DNA of 64,000 nt. Source: an uncultured Draconibacterium sp. (lineage in GTDB: Bacteria; Bacteroidota; Bacteroidia; Bacteroidales; Prolixibacteraceae). The notes under the pieces are model-generated. The model was not told the DNA's origin, made no database searches, and was given only the letters and a program-made list of their open reading frames with translations. Below, one piece after another: positions 17,523 to 27,000 of the stretch (its first letter is position 1; the number at the start of each line of letters is the position of its first letter). The position numbers and the translations under genes were made by a program. The stretch covers positions 970,001-1,034,000 of the forward strand of contig NZ_OY775906.1 of assembly GCF_963675065.1 (NCBI RefSeq). Direction: 5' to 3'.

Positions 17523-19877
17523 ATGGAAAAAATTGAAGAAATTATAAGTCTAATTGATTCGCATGAAAAAAAGGAGACGAAAAATGTCTTCTTAAAATAC
17601 CTGAAAAAATGGCCATGGTTTCTACTGTTGTGTGCGATTGGAGTTGGCGCGGGTTATTACATCTATAAAAACTCGCCGAATACTTACAAAGTAGAAAGCC
17701 GAATACTGATTAAAAAGGAAGATAATTCGCTGAGTTCTGTGTTTTCAGCAAACAACCCGATTATGGCAATGGGAAAAAAAGCGAATATTGAAAATCAAAT
17801 TGGAATTTTAAAATCGTATACCTTATACCGAAAAGCATTGAGAAACCTAAATTGGGAAACATCATGGTTTCGCAAAGAGTTGTTGTACGATGCAGAACTT
17901 TATAAGCAACCTCCTTTCGATTTACAAGTTCCTCCAAATGCAATTAATGCCCAAAATACAACGCTAGAAATTGTTGCCCTGAGTGACCAACAATACAGCC
18001 TAAAAGCAGATGGTACAACACACCAAAATGGCTATTTGCAAACAATAGAAATTGAAACGATACAAAAATTTGGAGAACCCTATTATAATGAGTTTTTCAA
18101 CTTCACAATCAATAAAGGAGATGGGAAAACCAACCAGAAGTATTTACTACGATTTAACGATATAAATACTTTAACCACACAATACCTCACAAAAACAAAT
18201 ATTGAGTTGGTTGACCTCAACTCCGATTTAATCTCCATATCAATTGAAGGAGATAAACCTTACAAAGAAGCTGATTTTATAAATGAGCTAAACAAGGTGT
18301 TTATCGATTTTGGTATGGAAAACAAAAATGAGAATTCGGAGAACTCGGTTAAATTTATTGATTCGCAACTGGCACGAATAAAATCGTCGCTGGGAACAGC
18401 CGAAGAAAGATTTAGTAATTACCGCAAAAACAACCAGGTGATGAATCTGGGGCAGGAAGCCCAGCTCATATATAAAAAGTTGGAAGAAATTGAGCAAGAG
18501 CAGTATTTAACTCAACTACAAATTGATTATTACACCAACTTGCAACAATACCTTGATAATTCGAAAAAAATTGAGGAAATGGTAAATCCTTCAGTTATCG
18601 GAATTACCGATCAGAACCTGAACGGAATGCTTGCAAAATTAATGGATTTGTACAGTCGACGCGAAGTACTCTCATACAGTGTGCAGGATAAAAACCCAAC
18701 ACTAATTGTAATTGAGAAAGAAATAAAAGTAACACGCGATGCTCTTGAAGAAACTTTAGACAATCAATTGAAGGCAACAATATCGAAAAAAGAAAGTATG
18801 CAGGAGCGCTACAACTCAATTCAGAGCCGCTTGAAGAAATTACCGGAAACAGAGAAAAAGTTAATTGGTATTCAACGCGAGTTTGATTTGAATAATGAAT
18901 TGTACACTTATATGTTGCAAAAAAAGGCTGAAGCATCAATTACAAAAGCCTCTATTGCTCCAGAGGTTCAGGTAATTGACGAAGCTCTTGTTGAGGCGGC
19001 TGTTCAAACAGGCCCCAATATGGTAAAAAATGTTGGTATCGGATTTTTCGGTGGATTTGCAATACCTTTTATCATCATCACACTATTTAGCTTTTTTAAT
19101 AATAAAATTGAAACGCGCGAAGAAATTGAGAGAGAAAGCCGGATTCCGGTTCTTGATGGAATTATACAACACAAATACAAAGTAAAACTTCCGGTTATAC
19201 ATCATCCGCGTTCGGGAATTGCTGAATCGTTCAGAGGAGTGAAATCAAATTTAAATGCTATTCTTGAACGGCCCGGCGCAAAGGTAGTTTCGATAAATTC
19301 GCTCATTCCGGGCGAGGGAAAATCATTTATTTCTTCCAACTTCTCGGCTATTTTAACAAAAACAAAAAAGAAAGTATTATTGATTGGAGCCGACTTGCAT
19401 AAACCTACTTTGCACAACTACCTTGGAGTGAAAGAAACCGATGGATTAAGTAATTATTTTGCCGGAGAAAAAAGCTATGAGGATATAATTTCGGCAACTT
19501 CAATTGATAATCTTTATTTCATCCAGGCTGGTCCAATTCCTAAGAACCCTTCAGACTTGATTGACAGCGTAAAATTTGAGAGTTTGATAAACCGGGCACG
19601 AAAAGTATTCGACTATATTATAATTGATAATGCTCCACTTCTGTTGGTGCCTGATGCTGTTCTCACAAGTCGTTTTTCTGATGTCAGCCTTTTCATCTTA
19701 AGAATTAACTACAGCCACAAAGAGCAAATAAAACAGATTAATAAAACGGTGGAATTTAATAAGATAAAAACATCGGCCATAATAATAAATGAAGCACCCG
19801 ACCGTGGTTATGGTTACGGAAATAAATACTGGAAGAAAGGTTATGGCGAATACAAACATAAAATGAGTATAGCGTAA
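17523..19877 (+). CDS. Wzc-like polysaccharide co-polymerase with BY-kinase domain
   Basis: Controls chain length and links polymerisation to export. The 784 residues contain a membrane segment at about 31-50, the Wzz domain, a long periplasmic coiled-coil and GNVR-like region (about 270-460), a second membrane segment (about 500-520), and a cytoplasmic BY-kinase: Walker A SLIPGEGKS near residue 593, Walker A' VLLIGADLHKP, Walker B IIIDNAPLLLVPDA. The C-terminus carries a tyrosine cluster (RGYGYGNKYWKKGYGEYKH, five Tyr), the usual autophosphorylation tail. Fused kinase plus Wzz is the proteobacterial/Bacteroidota form. No cognate phosphatase gene of the Wzb type is in the window. Confidence 0.93.
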   Translation: MEKIEEIISLIDSHEKKETKNVFLKYLKKWPWFLLLCAIGVGAGYYIYKNSPNTYKVESRILIKKEDNSLSSVFSANNPIMAMGKKANIENQIGILKSYTLYRKALRNLNWETSWFRKELLYDAELYKQPPFDLQVPPNAINAQNTTLEIVALSDQQYSLKADGTTHQNGYLQTIEIETIQKFGEPYYNEFFNFTINKGDGKTNQKYLLRFNDINTLTTQYLTKTNIELVDLNSDLISISIEGDKPYKEADFINELNKVFIDFGMENKNENSENSVKFIDSQLARIKSSLGTAEERFSNYRKNNQVMNLGQEAQLIYKKLEEIEQEQYLTQLQIDYYTNLQQYLDNSKKIEEMVNPSVIGITDQNLNGMLAKLMDLYSRREVLSYSVQDKNPTLIVIEKEIKVTRDALEETLDNQLKATISKKESMQERYNSIQSRLKKLPETEKKLIGIQREFDLNNELYTYMLQKKAEASITKASIAPEVQVIDEALVEAAVQTGPNMVKNVGIGFFGGFAIPFIIITLFSFFNNKIETREEIERESRIPVLDGIIQHKYKVKLPVIHHPRSGIAESFRGVKSNLNAILERPGAKVVSINSLIPGEGKSFISSNFSAILTKTKKKVLLIGADLHKPTLHNYLGVKETDGLSNYFAGEKSYEDIISATSIDNLYFIQAGPIPKNPSDLIDSVKFESLINRARKVFDYIIIDNAPLLLVPDAVLTSRFSDVSLFILRINYSHKEQIKQINKTVEFNKIKTSAIIINEAPDRGYGYGNKYWKKGYGEYKHKMSIA

Positions 19878-19918
19878 CATCTATCGCTGTAATTCCCTAA
19901 AATTTATAACACTTACAC

Positions 19919-20350
19919 ATGGTTATAGCTGTTGATTTTGACGGAACAATTGTTGAACACAAGTATCCGTCGATAGGAAAAGAAATTCCATTTGCGATTA
20001 AAACATTAAAACTTTTTCAGCAAAAAGGACACAAACTAATTCTGTGGTCGTACCGTTCGGGTAAAGACCTCGAAAAAGCTGTGGAATTTTGCCGCGAAAG
20101 AGACCTGACATTTCATGCTGTAAATAACAATTTTGAGGGTGAAGAATTTGATGGCACCTACAGCCGAAAAATATATGCCGATTTGTTTATCGACGATAGA
20201 AATTTATTAGGGCTTCCTAACTGGGAAGAGCTATATAATAGCATGTTTGAAAAACGGAATAACAAGCCAGACACCAAACAGTTAAGTATTAAAAGGCTTG
20301 TGTCGCGTTGTACCGGATTTGTTCTCAATAATGTACCTCACCCTAAATAA
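19919..20350 (+). CDS. Small HAD-superfamily hydrolase
   Basis: A 143-residue HAD-fold protein, likely a Mg-dependent phosphatase. Motif I is at the very N-terminus (VDFDGTIVEH, Asp nucleophile 5 or so), motif II is in LILWSYRSG, and the acidic motif IV is LFIDDRN near residue 96. It has no visible cap insert beyond a short loop, as in the C0/C2-minimal polynucleotide-phosphatase-like group, and resembles the Bacteroides BT_0820-type proteins. It lies inside the sugar-polymer operon, 41 bases after the Wzc-like gene, suggesting dephosphorylation of a sugar-phosphate intermediate (inference). Substrate unknown. Confidence 0.75.
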   Translation: MVIAVDFDGTIVEHKYPSIGKEIPFAIKTLKLFQQKGHKLILWSYRSGKDLEKAVEFCRERDLTFHAVNNNFEGEEFDGTYSRKIYADLFIDDRNLLGLPNWEELYNSMFEKRNNKPDTKQLSIKRLVSRCTGFVLNNVPHPK

Positions 20351-20365
20351 TTATTCATTTATTTT

Positions 20366-21448
20366 ATGGAAGTTAAAAGGAAAATCAGAATTGTACATTA
20401 CTACAGCGAGTACCTGGAAACAGAATCATTGATAAAAGATTTAGAACGTGAAGAATTCGAGGTAGATACCTTTTATTTTTTCAGTAGATCGAATAAAAAT
20501 GATAAAATTCCGGGTAAAAGTCGCGTGATCATCGAGCAACTCTTTTGTTTGCTAAAGCTTACAGTAAACTTGTTTAAATTCAGAAACGAATCTGTTTTTT
20601 GTTTTGGTGGACATTATTCATTCTTTGTAATTACAAAACTTTTTGGGTTTTTACTGGGGAAAAATTATAACCTGTACTGTTATAATTTTTATCTCCACGA
20701 TTTGAGTTCAAATTCATTTGTGCATTCTTTCCTGAGGTTTTTCTTAAAAACAAGCAAAACATCACTAATCGTACAGTCGCCAAACGAAGTAACGTTTTAC
20801 GAAAGGTTTTCACCAAATCCTGTACATTTCATTCCTTTTTCGTGTTCAATGGAAAACATTCCAGACAAGAAAGCATTTATAGGAGAAAAATACATTTTTA
20901 GTGGAGGCTACAGTAATCGCGACTATGAGCTTTTATTCAAGTGTATAAGTCAAAATCCTGATATGAAATTTGTAATTGTTGCCTCGGCATTAAACAAGGA
21001 TATAACGGATATTCCGGCTAATGCCACTGTTTATAAAGATACCAGTAATAAACAATTCAATACTTTATTGGGAAACGCATATGGAGTAATCATTCCATTA
21101 AAAAAAGATGTAGGTGCCTCAGGGCAACTACTTTCACTATTGGCAATGCAGATGCACAAACCAATTATCTATTGTAACATATCGGTTGTAAATTATTATT
21201 TCGTTCCATATAAAACGGGCATCCCTTATCAACTAAACAATATAAAATCATTAAATAAAGCTTTGCAAACATTAATGGATCCCGATTTCGAAGTCGGCAA
21301 GATGACTCAGGATTCTTTTAAACGATGTTCTGAAAAATTCACACTCGAAAATCGGAATTTGGAATTCATGAGAATTTTAAAAGCAGATACTTCCTCAACA
21401 AGGAGCTATTACAATTCTTCAAAATCATTCACTACTAAAACACTATAA
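20366..21448 (+). CDS. Divergent glycosyltransferase-like protein
   Basis: A 360-residue protein not clearly assignable by eye to one family. The layout looks GT-B: an N-terminal domain opening IRIVHYYSEYLETESLI with a hydrophobic FCFGGHYSFFVITKLFGFLL stretch, a linker near VHFIPFSCSMENI, then a second domain (YIFSGGYSNRDYELLF, VIIPLKKDVGASGQLLSLLAMQMHKPIIY) whose final segment corresponds to the donor-site region. The last 20 residues are Ser/Thr-rich. It is the last glycosyltransferase in the locus and precedes gmd-fcl by 117 bases, so a fucosyltransferase role is possible but unproven. Confidence 0.65.
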   Translation: MEVKRKIRIVHYYSEYLETESLIKDLEREEFEVDTFYFFSRSNKNDKIPGKSRVIIEQLFCLLKLTVNLFKFRNESVFCFGGHYSFFVITKLFGFLLGKNYNLYCYNFYLHDLSSNSFVHSFLRFFLKTSKTSLIVQSPNEVTFYERFSPNPVHFIPFSCSMENIPDKKAFIGEKYIFSGGYSNRDYELLFKCISQNPDMKFVIVASALNKDITDIPANATVYKDTSNKQFNTLLGNAYGVIIPLKKDVGASGQLLSLLAMQMHKPIIYCNISVVNYYFVPYKTGIPYQLNNIKSLNKALQTLMDPDFEVGKMTQDSFKRCSEKFTLENRNLEFMRILKADTSSTRSYYNSSKSFTTKTL

Positions 21449-21565
21449 CGAGGCTAAGCAGCTTTTCAGAAATACCCTAACACTACAAGACATCTGTAAT
21501 CATTACACTTATGAAATTATACAGACGCACAAAAAATCAGTAACATTTTAATAAAAGATAGAAAT

Positions 21566-22720
21566 ATGAAAAAAGCACTTATAACAGGAATAACAGGTCA
21601 GGATGGTGCCTACCTTGCCGAATATTTAATAAAAAAAGGATATGTAGTTCATGGTATAAAACGCCGTGCATCAATGTTTAACACCGAAAGGATTGATCAT
21701 CTTTACCAAGAACCATTCGAAGAAAACAGAAACCTGATTCTGCACTATGGAGATATGACCGATTCAATGAATCTTACCAGAATTATCCAGGAAGTTCAGC
21801 CCGATGAAATATATAACCTGGCCGCCATGAGCCATGTTAAAGTTAGTTTTGAAGTACCGGAATATACCGGCAATGCTGACGGACTGGGAACTTTGCGAAT
21901 TCTCGAAGCCGTTCGCTTACTAAATATGACCGACAAAACCAGGATTTATCAGGCTTCCACATCCGAATTGTATGGACTGGTTCAGCAGGTACCACAAACT
22001 GAACAGACTCCTTTTTATCCGCGTTCTCCTTACGCAGTGGCAAAATTATATGCCTATTGGATAACCGTTAATTATCGCGAAGCCTATAATATTCATGCCA
22101 GTAACGGTATATTATTTAACCACGAAAGCCCAACACGAGGAGAAACTTTTGTTACCCGAAAAATTACAAGAGCATTAAGCAGAATTGCTCTAAATTTACA
22201 GCAAACGGTTTATATGGGAAACTTAAGTAGCCAGCGAGATTGGGGGCACGCTAAAGACTATGTAAAAGCGATGTACCTGATTCTGCAACAGGATGTTCCG
22301 GATGATTATGTAATTGCAACAGGCATAACTACTACTATTCGCGATTTCATACTTCAGGCAGCAGCAGAAATCGGCCTGGAAATTTCTTTCGAAGGAGAGG
22401 AAAAAAACGAGAGAGGATTGCTTACCGGCATAAACAAAGATGTATTTGTTGAAAAAGTTGGCGAAGAACATCTTGAATCCATAAAACTACGGGCGCTGAA
22501 AAATGAGCAGGTAGTCGGTGTTGAACCTGCATATTTTCGTCCAACAGAGGTAGAATTGTTGATGGGAGATGCAACCAAAGCTAAAACTATTTTAGGTTGG
22601 GAACCGGAATACGATTTAAATGCTTTAATTAAAGATATGATGCAATCAGATGTAAAATTGATGAAAAAGGATCATCACTTAAAAGTTACAGGTTTCGATA
22701 CCTTAAATTATTTTGAATAG
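21566..22720 (+). CDS. gmd: GDP-mannose 4,6-dehydratase
   Basis: Converts GDP-D-mannose to GDP-4-keto-6-deoxy-D-mannose, the first step toward GDP-L-fucose. Extended short-chain dehydrogenase fold: TGITGQDGAYL at residues 7-17 binds NADP, KRRASMFNTERIDHL follows, the active-site Thr/Ser-Glu lies in QASTSELYG, and the catalytic YxxxK is Y156/K160 in SPYAVAKLYAY. FNHESPTRGETFVTRKI and GNLSSQRDWGHAKDYV are signature blocks. Length of 384 is slightly above E. coli Gmd (373). It pairs with fcl 88 bases downstream. Confidence 0.96.
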   Translation: MKKALITGITGQDGAYLAEYLIKKGYVVHGIKRRASMFNTERIDHLYQEPFEENRNLILHYGDMTDSMNLTRIIQEVQPDEIYNLAAMSHVKVSFEVPEYTGNADGLGTLRILEAVRLLNMTDKTRIYQASTSELYGLVQQVPQTEQTPFYPRSPYAVAKLYAYWITVNYREAYNIHASNGILFNHESPTRGETFVTRKITRALSRIALNLQQTVYMGNLSSQRDWGHAKDYVKAMYLILQQDVPDDYVIATGITTTIRDFILQAAAEIGLEISFEGEEKNERGLLTGINKDVFVEKVGEEHLESIKLRALKNEQVVGVEPAYFRPTEVELLMGDATKAKTILGWEPEYDLNALIKDMMQSDVKLMKKDHHLKVTGFDTLNYFE

Positions 22721-22808
22721 GTTGAACAACTCAACATGTTTGGCTAAAACTTAAATAAAGATCTTACCTGTAAGTAACTTGATCTCAATTATATTTGACA
22801 CATAGAAA

Positions 22809-23978
22809 ATGAATCAAAATTCGAAAATATATGTTGCCGGACACAAAGGAATGGTCGGTTCGGCAATTTGGAAAAATCTAAAATCAAAAGGTTATAAGAA
22901 TTTAGTCGGGAAAAAATCTGACGAACTGAATTTGATGGATGCTTCGGCAGTCACTGATTTCTTTGCTGTTGAGCAACCGGAGTATGTGATTCTTGCTGCG
23001 GCAAAAGTTGGAGGAATAGTAGCCAATAACAACTACCGGGGACAGTTTATTTTTGAGAACCTGATGATTCAGAATAACGTGATTCACAATGCTTATATCA
23101 GTGGTGTAAAGAAGCTTCTTTTTTTGGGAAGTACCTGTATTTATCCGCGCGAGGCCCCACAGCCTATGAATGAAGACTGTTTGTTAACTTCCCCATTGGA
23201 GTATACAAACGAGCCTTATGCTATTGCCAAAATAGCAGGTATAAAACTATGCGAAAGTTATAACCTGCAATACGGAACTAACTTTGTTTCTGTAATGCCA
23301 ACCAACTTATACGGACCAAATGACAATTTCGATCTCGAGAAAAGCCATGTTCTACCGGCATTAATAAGGAAAATTTATTTAGGAAAATGTTTGGAAGAAA
23401 ACAATTGGGGGGCAATCCGGCAAGATTTGAACAAACGTCCTATTGATGGACTTGATGGAAATTCTGACCAAACTGAAATTGTATTACTGTTGGGAAATAA
23501 TGGGATTTCTTATACTCCCGGAGGCGCTCCTGAAGATATTTCGGTTGAAATATGGGGAACCGGTAATCCGGCTCGCGAATTTTTGTGGAGTGAAGAAATG
23601 GCTGATGCCTGCGTATTTATTATGGAAAATGTTGATTTTAAAGATTTGCTACCGTCTAATCAAAAAAGTATTTTTGATAAAAGCAATCAAAAGAAAAGTG
23701 AGTCGCCTGAGGTTAACAGCAATAATTTGGGTGGGATTGAAATTAGAAATACCCACATAAACATTGGAACAGGAACGGACATAAGCATTAAACATCTTGC
23801 AAATAAAATTAAAGAAACCATTGGATTTAATGGCAAACTGAATTTTAATACATCGAAACCAGACGGCACCTTAAAAAAATTGACTGATGTTAGTAGACTT
23901 CATGCGTTGGGCTGGCAACACAAAATTGAAATAGATGAAGGAATTCGATTGTTATATAAGTGGTATGTTGGCTTGTAA
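22809..23978 (+). CDS. fcl: GDP-L-fucose synthase (long Bacteroidota form)
   Basis: Epimerises and reduces GDP-4-keto-6-deoxymannose to GDP-L-fucose using NADPH. VAGHKGMVGSAI (residues 8-20) is the cofactor site; the catalytic set is visible as Ser in LGSTCIYP and Y137/K141 in EPYAIAKIAGIK. At 389 residues it is about 70 longer than E. coli Fcl: one insert (about residues 195-240, containing ENNWGAIRQDLNKRP) and another (about 280-315, KSIFDKSNQKKSESPEV) lie in the substrate-binding half. The first insert is familiar from related phyla members; the second is more variable. Last gene of the + strand locus. Confidence 0.94.
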   Translation: MNQNSKIYVAGHKGMVGSAIWKNLKSKGYKNLVGKKSDELNLMDASAVTDFFAVEQPEYVILAAAKVGGIVANNNYRGQFIFENLMIQNNVIHNAYISGVKKLLFLGSTCIYPREAPQPMNEDCLLTSPLEYTNEPYAIAKIAGIKLCESYNLQYGTNFVSVMPTNLYGPNDNFDLEKSHVLPALIRKIYLGKCLEENNWGAIRQDLNKRPIDGLDGNSDQTEIVLLLGNNGISYTPGGAPEDISVEIWGTGNPAREFLWSEEMADACVFIMENVDFKDLLPSNQKSIFDKSNQKKSESPEVNSNNLGGIEIRNTHINIGTGTDISIKHLANKIKETIGFNGKLNFNTSKPDGTLKKLTDVSRLHALGWQHKIEIDEGIRLLYKWYVGL

Positions 23979-24026
23979 GTGTTTAGTTTTAAGTTTAAAG
24001 CATTGAAATAGCTTTCGATAATAATA

Positions 24027-24061
24027 ACCGAGGGCATAGCATTGTAAGCTATACCCCCGGT
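24027..24061. terminator. Bidirectional hairpin between fcl and the beta-helix gene
   Basis: ACCG-GGG-ATAGC pairs with GCTAT-CCC-CGGT around a six-base loop, with two single mismatches. T-rich sequence follows at 24074-24091 on the + side. It lies between convergent genes and may end transcripts from both directions. Confidence 0.65.
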
Positions 24062-24093
24062 GTTTCAGAATTTTACGCTTTTTTTTAATAGTG

Positions 24094-27000
24094 CTAATCA
24101 ATAATTAACTTGCTAATTTTATAATTGCTGTTGTTCTCAACTCGCACAATATAAATTCCGGCGGTAAATGATCTTACATTCAGATTTTCTAAAGTTGATT
24201 CAACTACCTTGTTTATTAATTCTTTTCCGGTTAAATCGGTTAAAATAATCCGGGTTCCTTGTTCTGGTAATACCGAGAATTTAATATTTACATTATTTGC
24301 AGCAGGATTTGGATAAACGTCGATTTTCATCTCATCGAATTCCGAAATATTATCCGATTCAGCACTTTTTAGCTGAATAAAAGAACTCACATAACTCTGA
24401 TATGCCACAGGCTCTCCATTCTCAACCGGGTTAAATTCAGTTTCGGCATTGTTGTGTGCTTTCCAGGTTTTTATGCTAACATTATGCCCTTCAATAAATC
24501 CATTGACTTCTTCATTTTCGGCCAGTGAAGCGATAATACTAACTGCATTATTCAATACATGGCGTTCAGTAATTAGAACTGCACCCACGCAAATATCACC
24601 ATCAAAAGCTGCAATTTCGTCTCCAATTTCAAGATCTGTTTCTTCTAAATTGGTAACATTTATATTCATGTGGTTTAAACCGTTTCCAATAAAATCAACA
24701 TTAAAATGAACAGTGGCAGGAATATCGGCTGGAATCGAAGTTGATTTGTTATAAATTTCATTAATCGATAACACTGCGTCGGAATTAAGGTTGAATACGT
24801 AACCTTCACCTGCTTTAAAATCGCCAATGTCATTTATCCAACCTATTGAACTGCCCCAGTATTCGATAGAATTCCCTTGTTCATCCTGGATCTTATCTAG
24901 AACTCCCTGATCAATCAGAGGTTGAACAATATTCAGGGCATCTGTAGCTCCATTTACAGGAAACGAAACTAAGTTTGCTCCTGCCGATAGAGGTATGTCC
25001 ATTGGTAAGCTTACCGGTAACCCTGAAATTTGAAGCGAACAATCGTGCTTTACTCTAACTTTGTAGCCTTCGGTATTTTGGAATGCGCCAATTTCGTTTC
25101 TCCAACCGGTTTTATTCCCCCAGAATTCATAGGTATTTCCTAATTCGTCTTGTACCTTGAATAAATGCTGGGCTTCACGAATGTTCTCCATAATTAATCC
25201 TAAATCAGGATCAGTTGGCGAAACAAACGAAGAAATTATATTCCAGCCTTTTTCAAGGTTAATTGTTTGTATAATTGGCTCATCTTCAATAATTGTATTT
25301 ATTTCTACAACCGAAGTTCCGTTACAAACAAAATTGCCGGAGGTTATCCATTCCTCAAGATCATCTTGATAGGAAATTCCGTTTACCTCAATTACTTCTT
25401 GGGCGCTGGAATCAAAAATTTTATAGGTAATACTATTTCCTTCATTAAAACCAATTCCAGTCCCATCGCATTCAGAAACCTTTATAAAAAGGTAGCTATC
25501 AGGGGCGTCATTTAATATCTCTGCAGTAAGTTTTGAAGCACCAACACAAGTATTGCCATCAAAAATTGCAATTTCGTCATCAGCTTCCAGCGGTAAAGTA
25601 TTTAAACGTGCCCCAACCACACCAATTGTCATGTGGTTTTGGCCGTTTTTGCCATGCCATGCCGGAATAAAATAATTGGTTTCCTTAGGCGATACAAACA
25701 AATTGGTTGTAACAACACTATCGCATCCATTCACGCTAGTCAACACTTGCTGATAAACACCAGTTACCGTCCAACCTAAATAACTCTCCCCTTCTGAAAT
25801 TGTAATATCTTCAGAAATTGAGTAAACAGGATTAATCCACAAATTTGTTGTTACAATACTATCACCACCCGAAGCACTTGTTAATACTCGTTCATACAGT
25901 CCGGCACTTGTCCAATTCAAATACGATTCGCCTTCGCAAATACTAATATCCTCAACTGTATTTACATCTGAAATTATGGTAAGATTTGTGGTAACAATAC
26001 TATCACAACCCGCGTCCGATGTTAAAGTCCGTTCGTACAATCCGGTTTCTGTCCATCCCAAATAACTCTCCCCTTTTAAAATGGTAATGTCCTCAGAAAT
26101 TGAGTAAACAGGATTAATCCACAAATTTGTTGTTACAATACTATCACCACCCGAAGCACTTGTTAATACTCGTTCATACAGTCCGGCACTTGTCCAATCC
26201 AAATACGATTCGCCTTCGCAAATACTAATATCCTCAATTGTATTTACATCTGAAATTATGGTAAGATTTGTGGTAACAATACTATCACAACCAGCGCTCG
26301 ATGTTAAAGTCCGTTCGTACGATCCGGTTTCTGTCCATCCCAAATAACTCTCTCCATCAAGAATTGTAATATCTTCTAACGAATATTTTGTGGGTAAAAC
26401 AGTAAGGTAAGTGGTAATAAAATTTGATTGAGAATCTGTTTGTTCCGATTTTTCAGCAAAAAAAAAGTCATCAATATACAATGAATTACCTGCGGGCAGA
26501 CTGCCACCTAGGTAAATTCGGAAGGTAGCATCAGAGGCATTGTAGTTAGCGGTAAAAGTAACCTTTACAGTACTCCACTCTGTGGTGATATCTGGCTTCC
26601 TGTCAGAAAATGTACCGTAATCGGTCCATGGACTACTTCCTTTTACAACAATTAAATTACCAACTGTAAATGGTGTTGTAGCTTTTGCATTAAATGATAA
26701 TTCGTAGGTTTTCCCTTGTTCAACAATCAATGAACCACCGGTTATTAATTGAAGGTAGTGGATGATATCTCCATTTTCATTGCAATCAATCCGCATACTT
26801 GACGGTGCAGAGAAAAATTCCTGTTCATCTGCAGATATATTTATTGCATAACCGGTTGCACCAAATTTTGTCCAGTCCCCTATACCATTTGAAAAATTAT
26901 CACTTGCAATTAAATTAACTCCTTTCTCGGTAGTGCTGCCCGATGTTGATTCGGTGCGCTGATATTGTCCGGGTTCAGTATATCCCATGTACGTTTCGCC

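Noticed and set aside
25811..26355. CRISPR-like array
   Set aside because: The repeated unit is coding, 282 bases long, without spacers.
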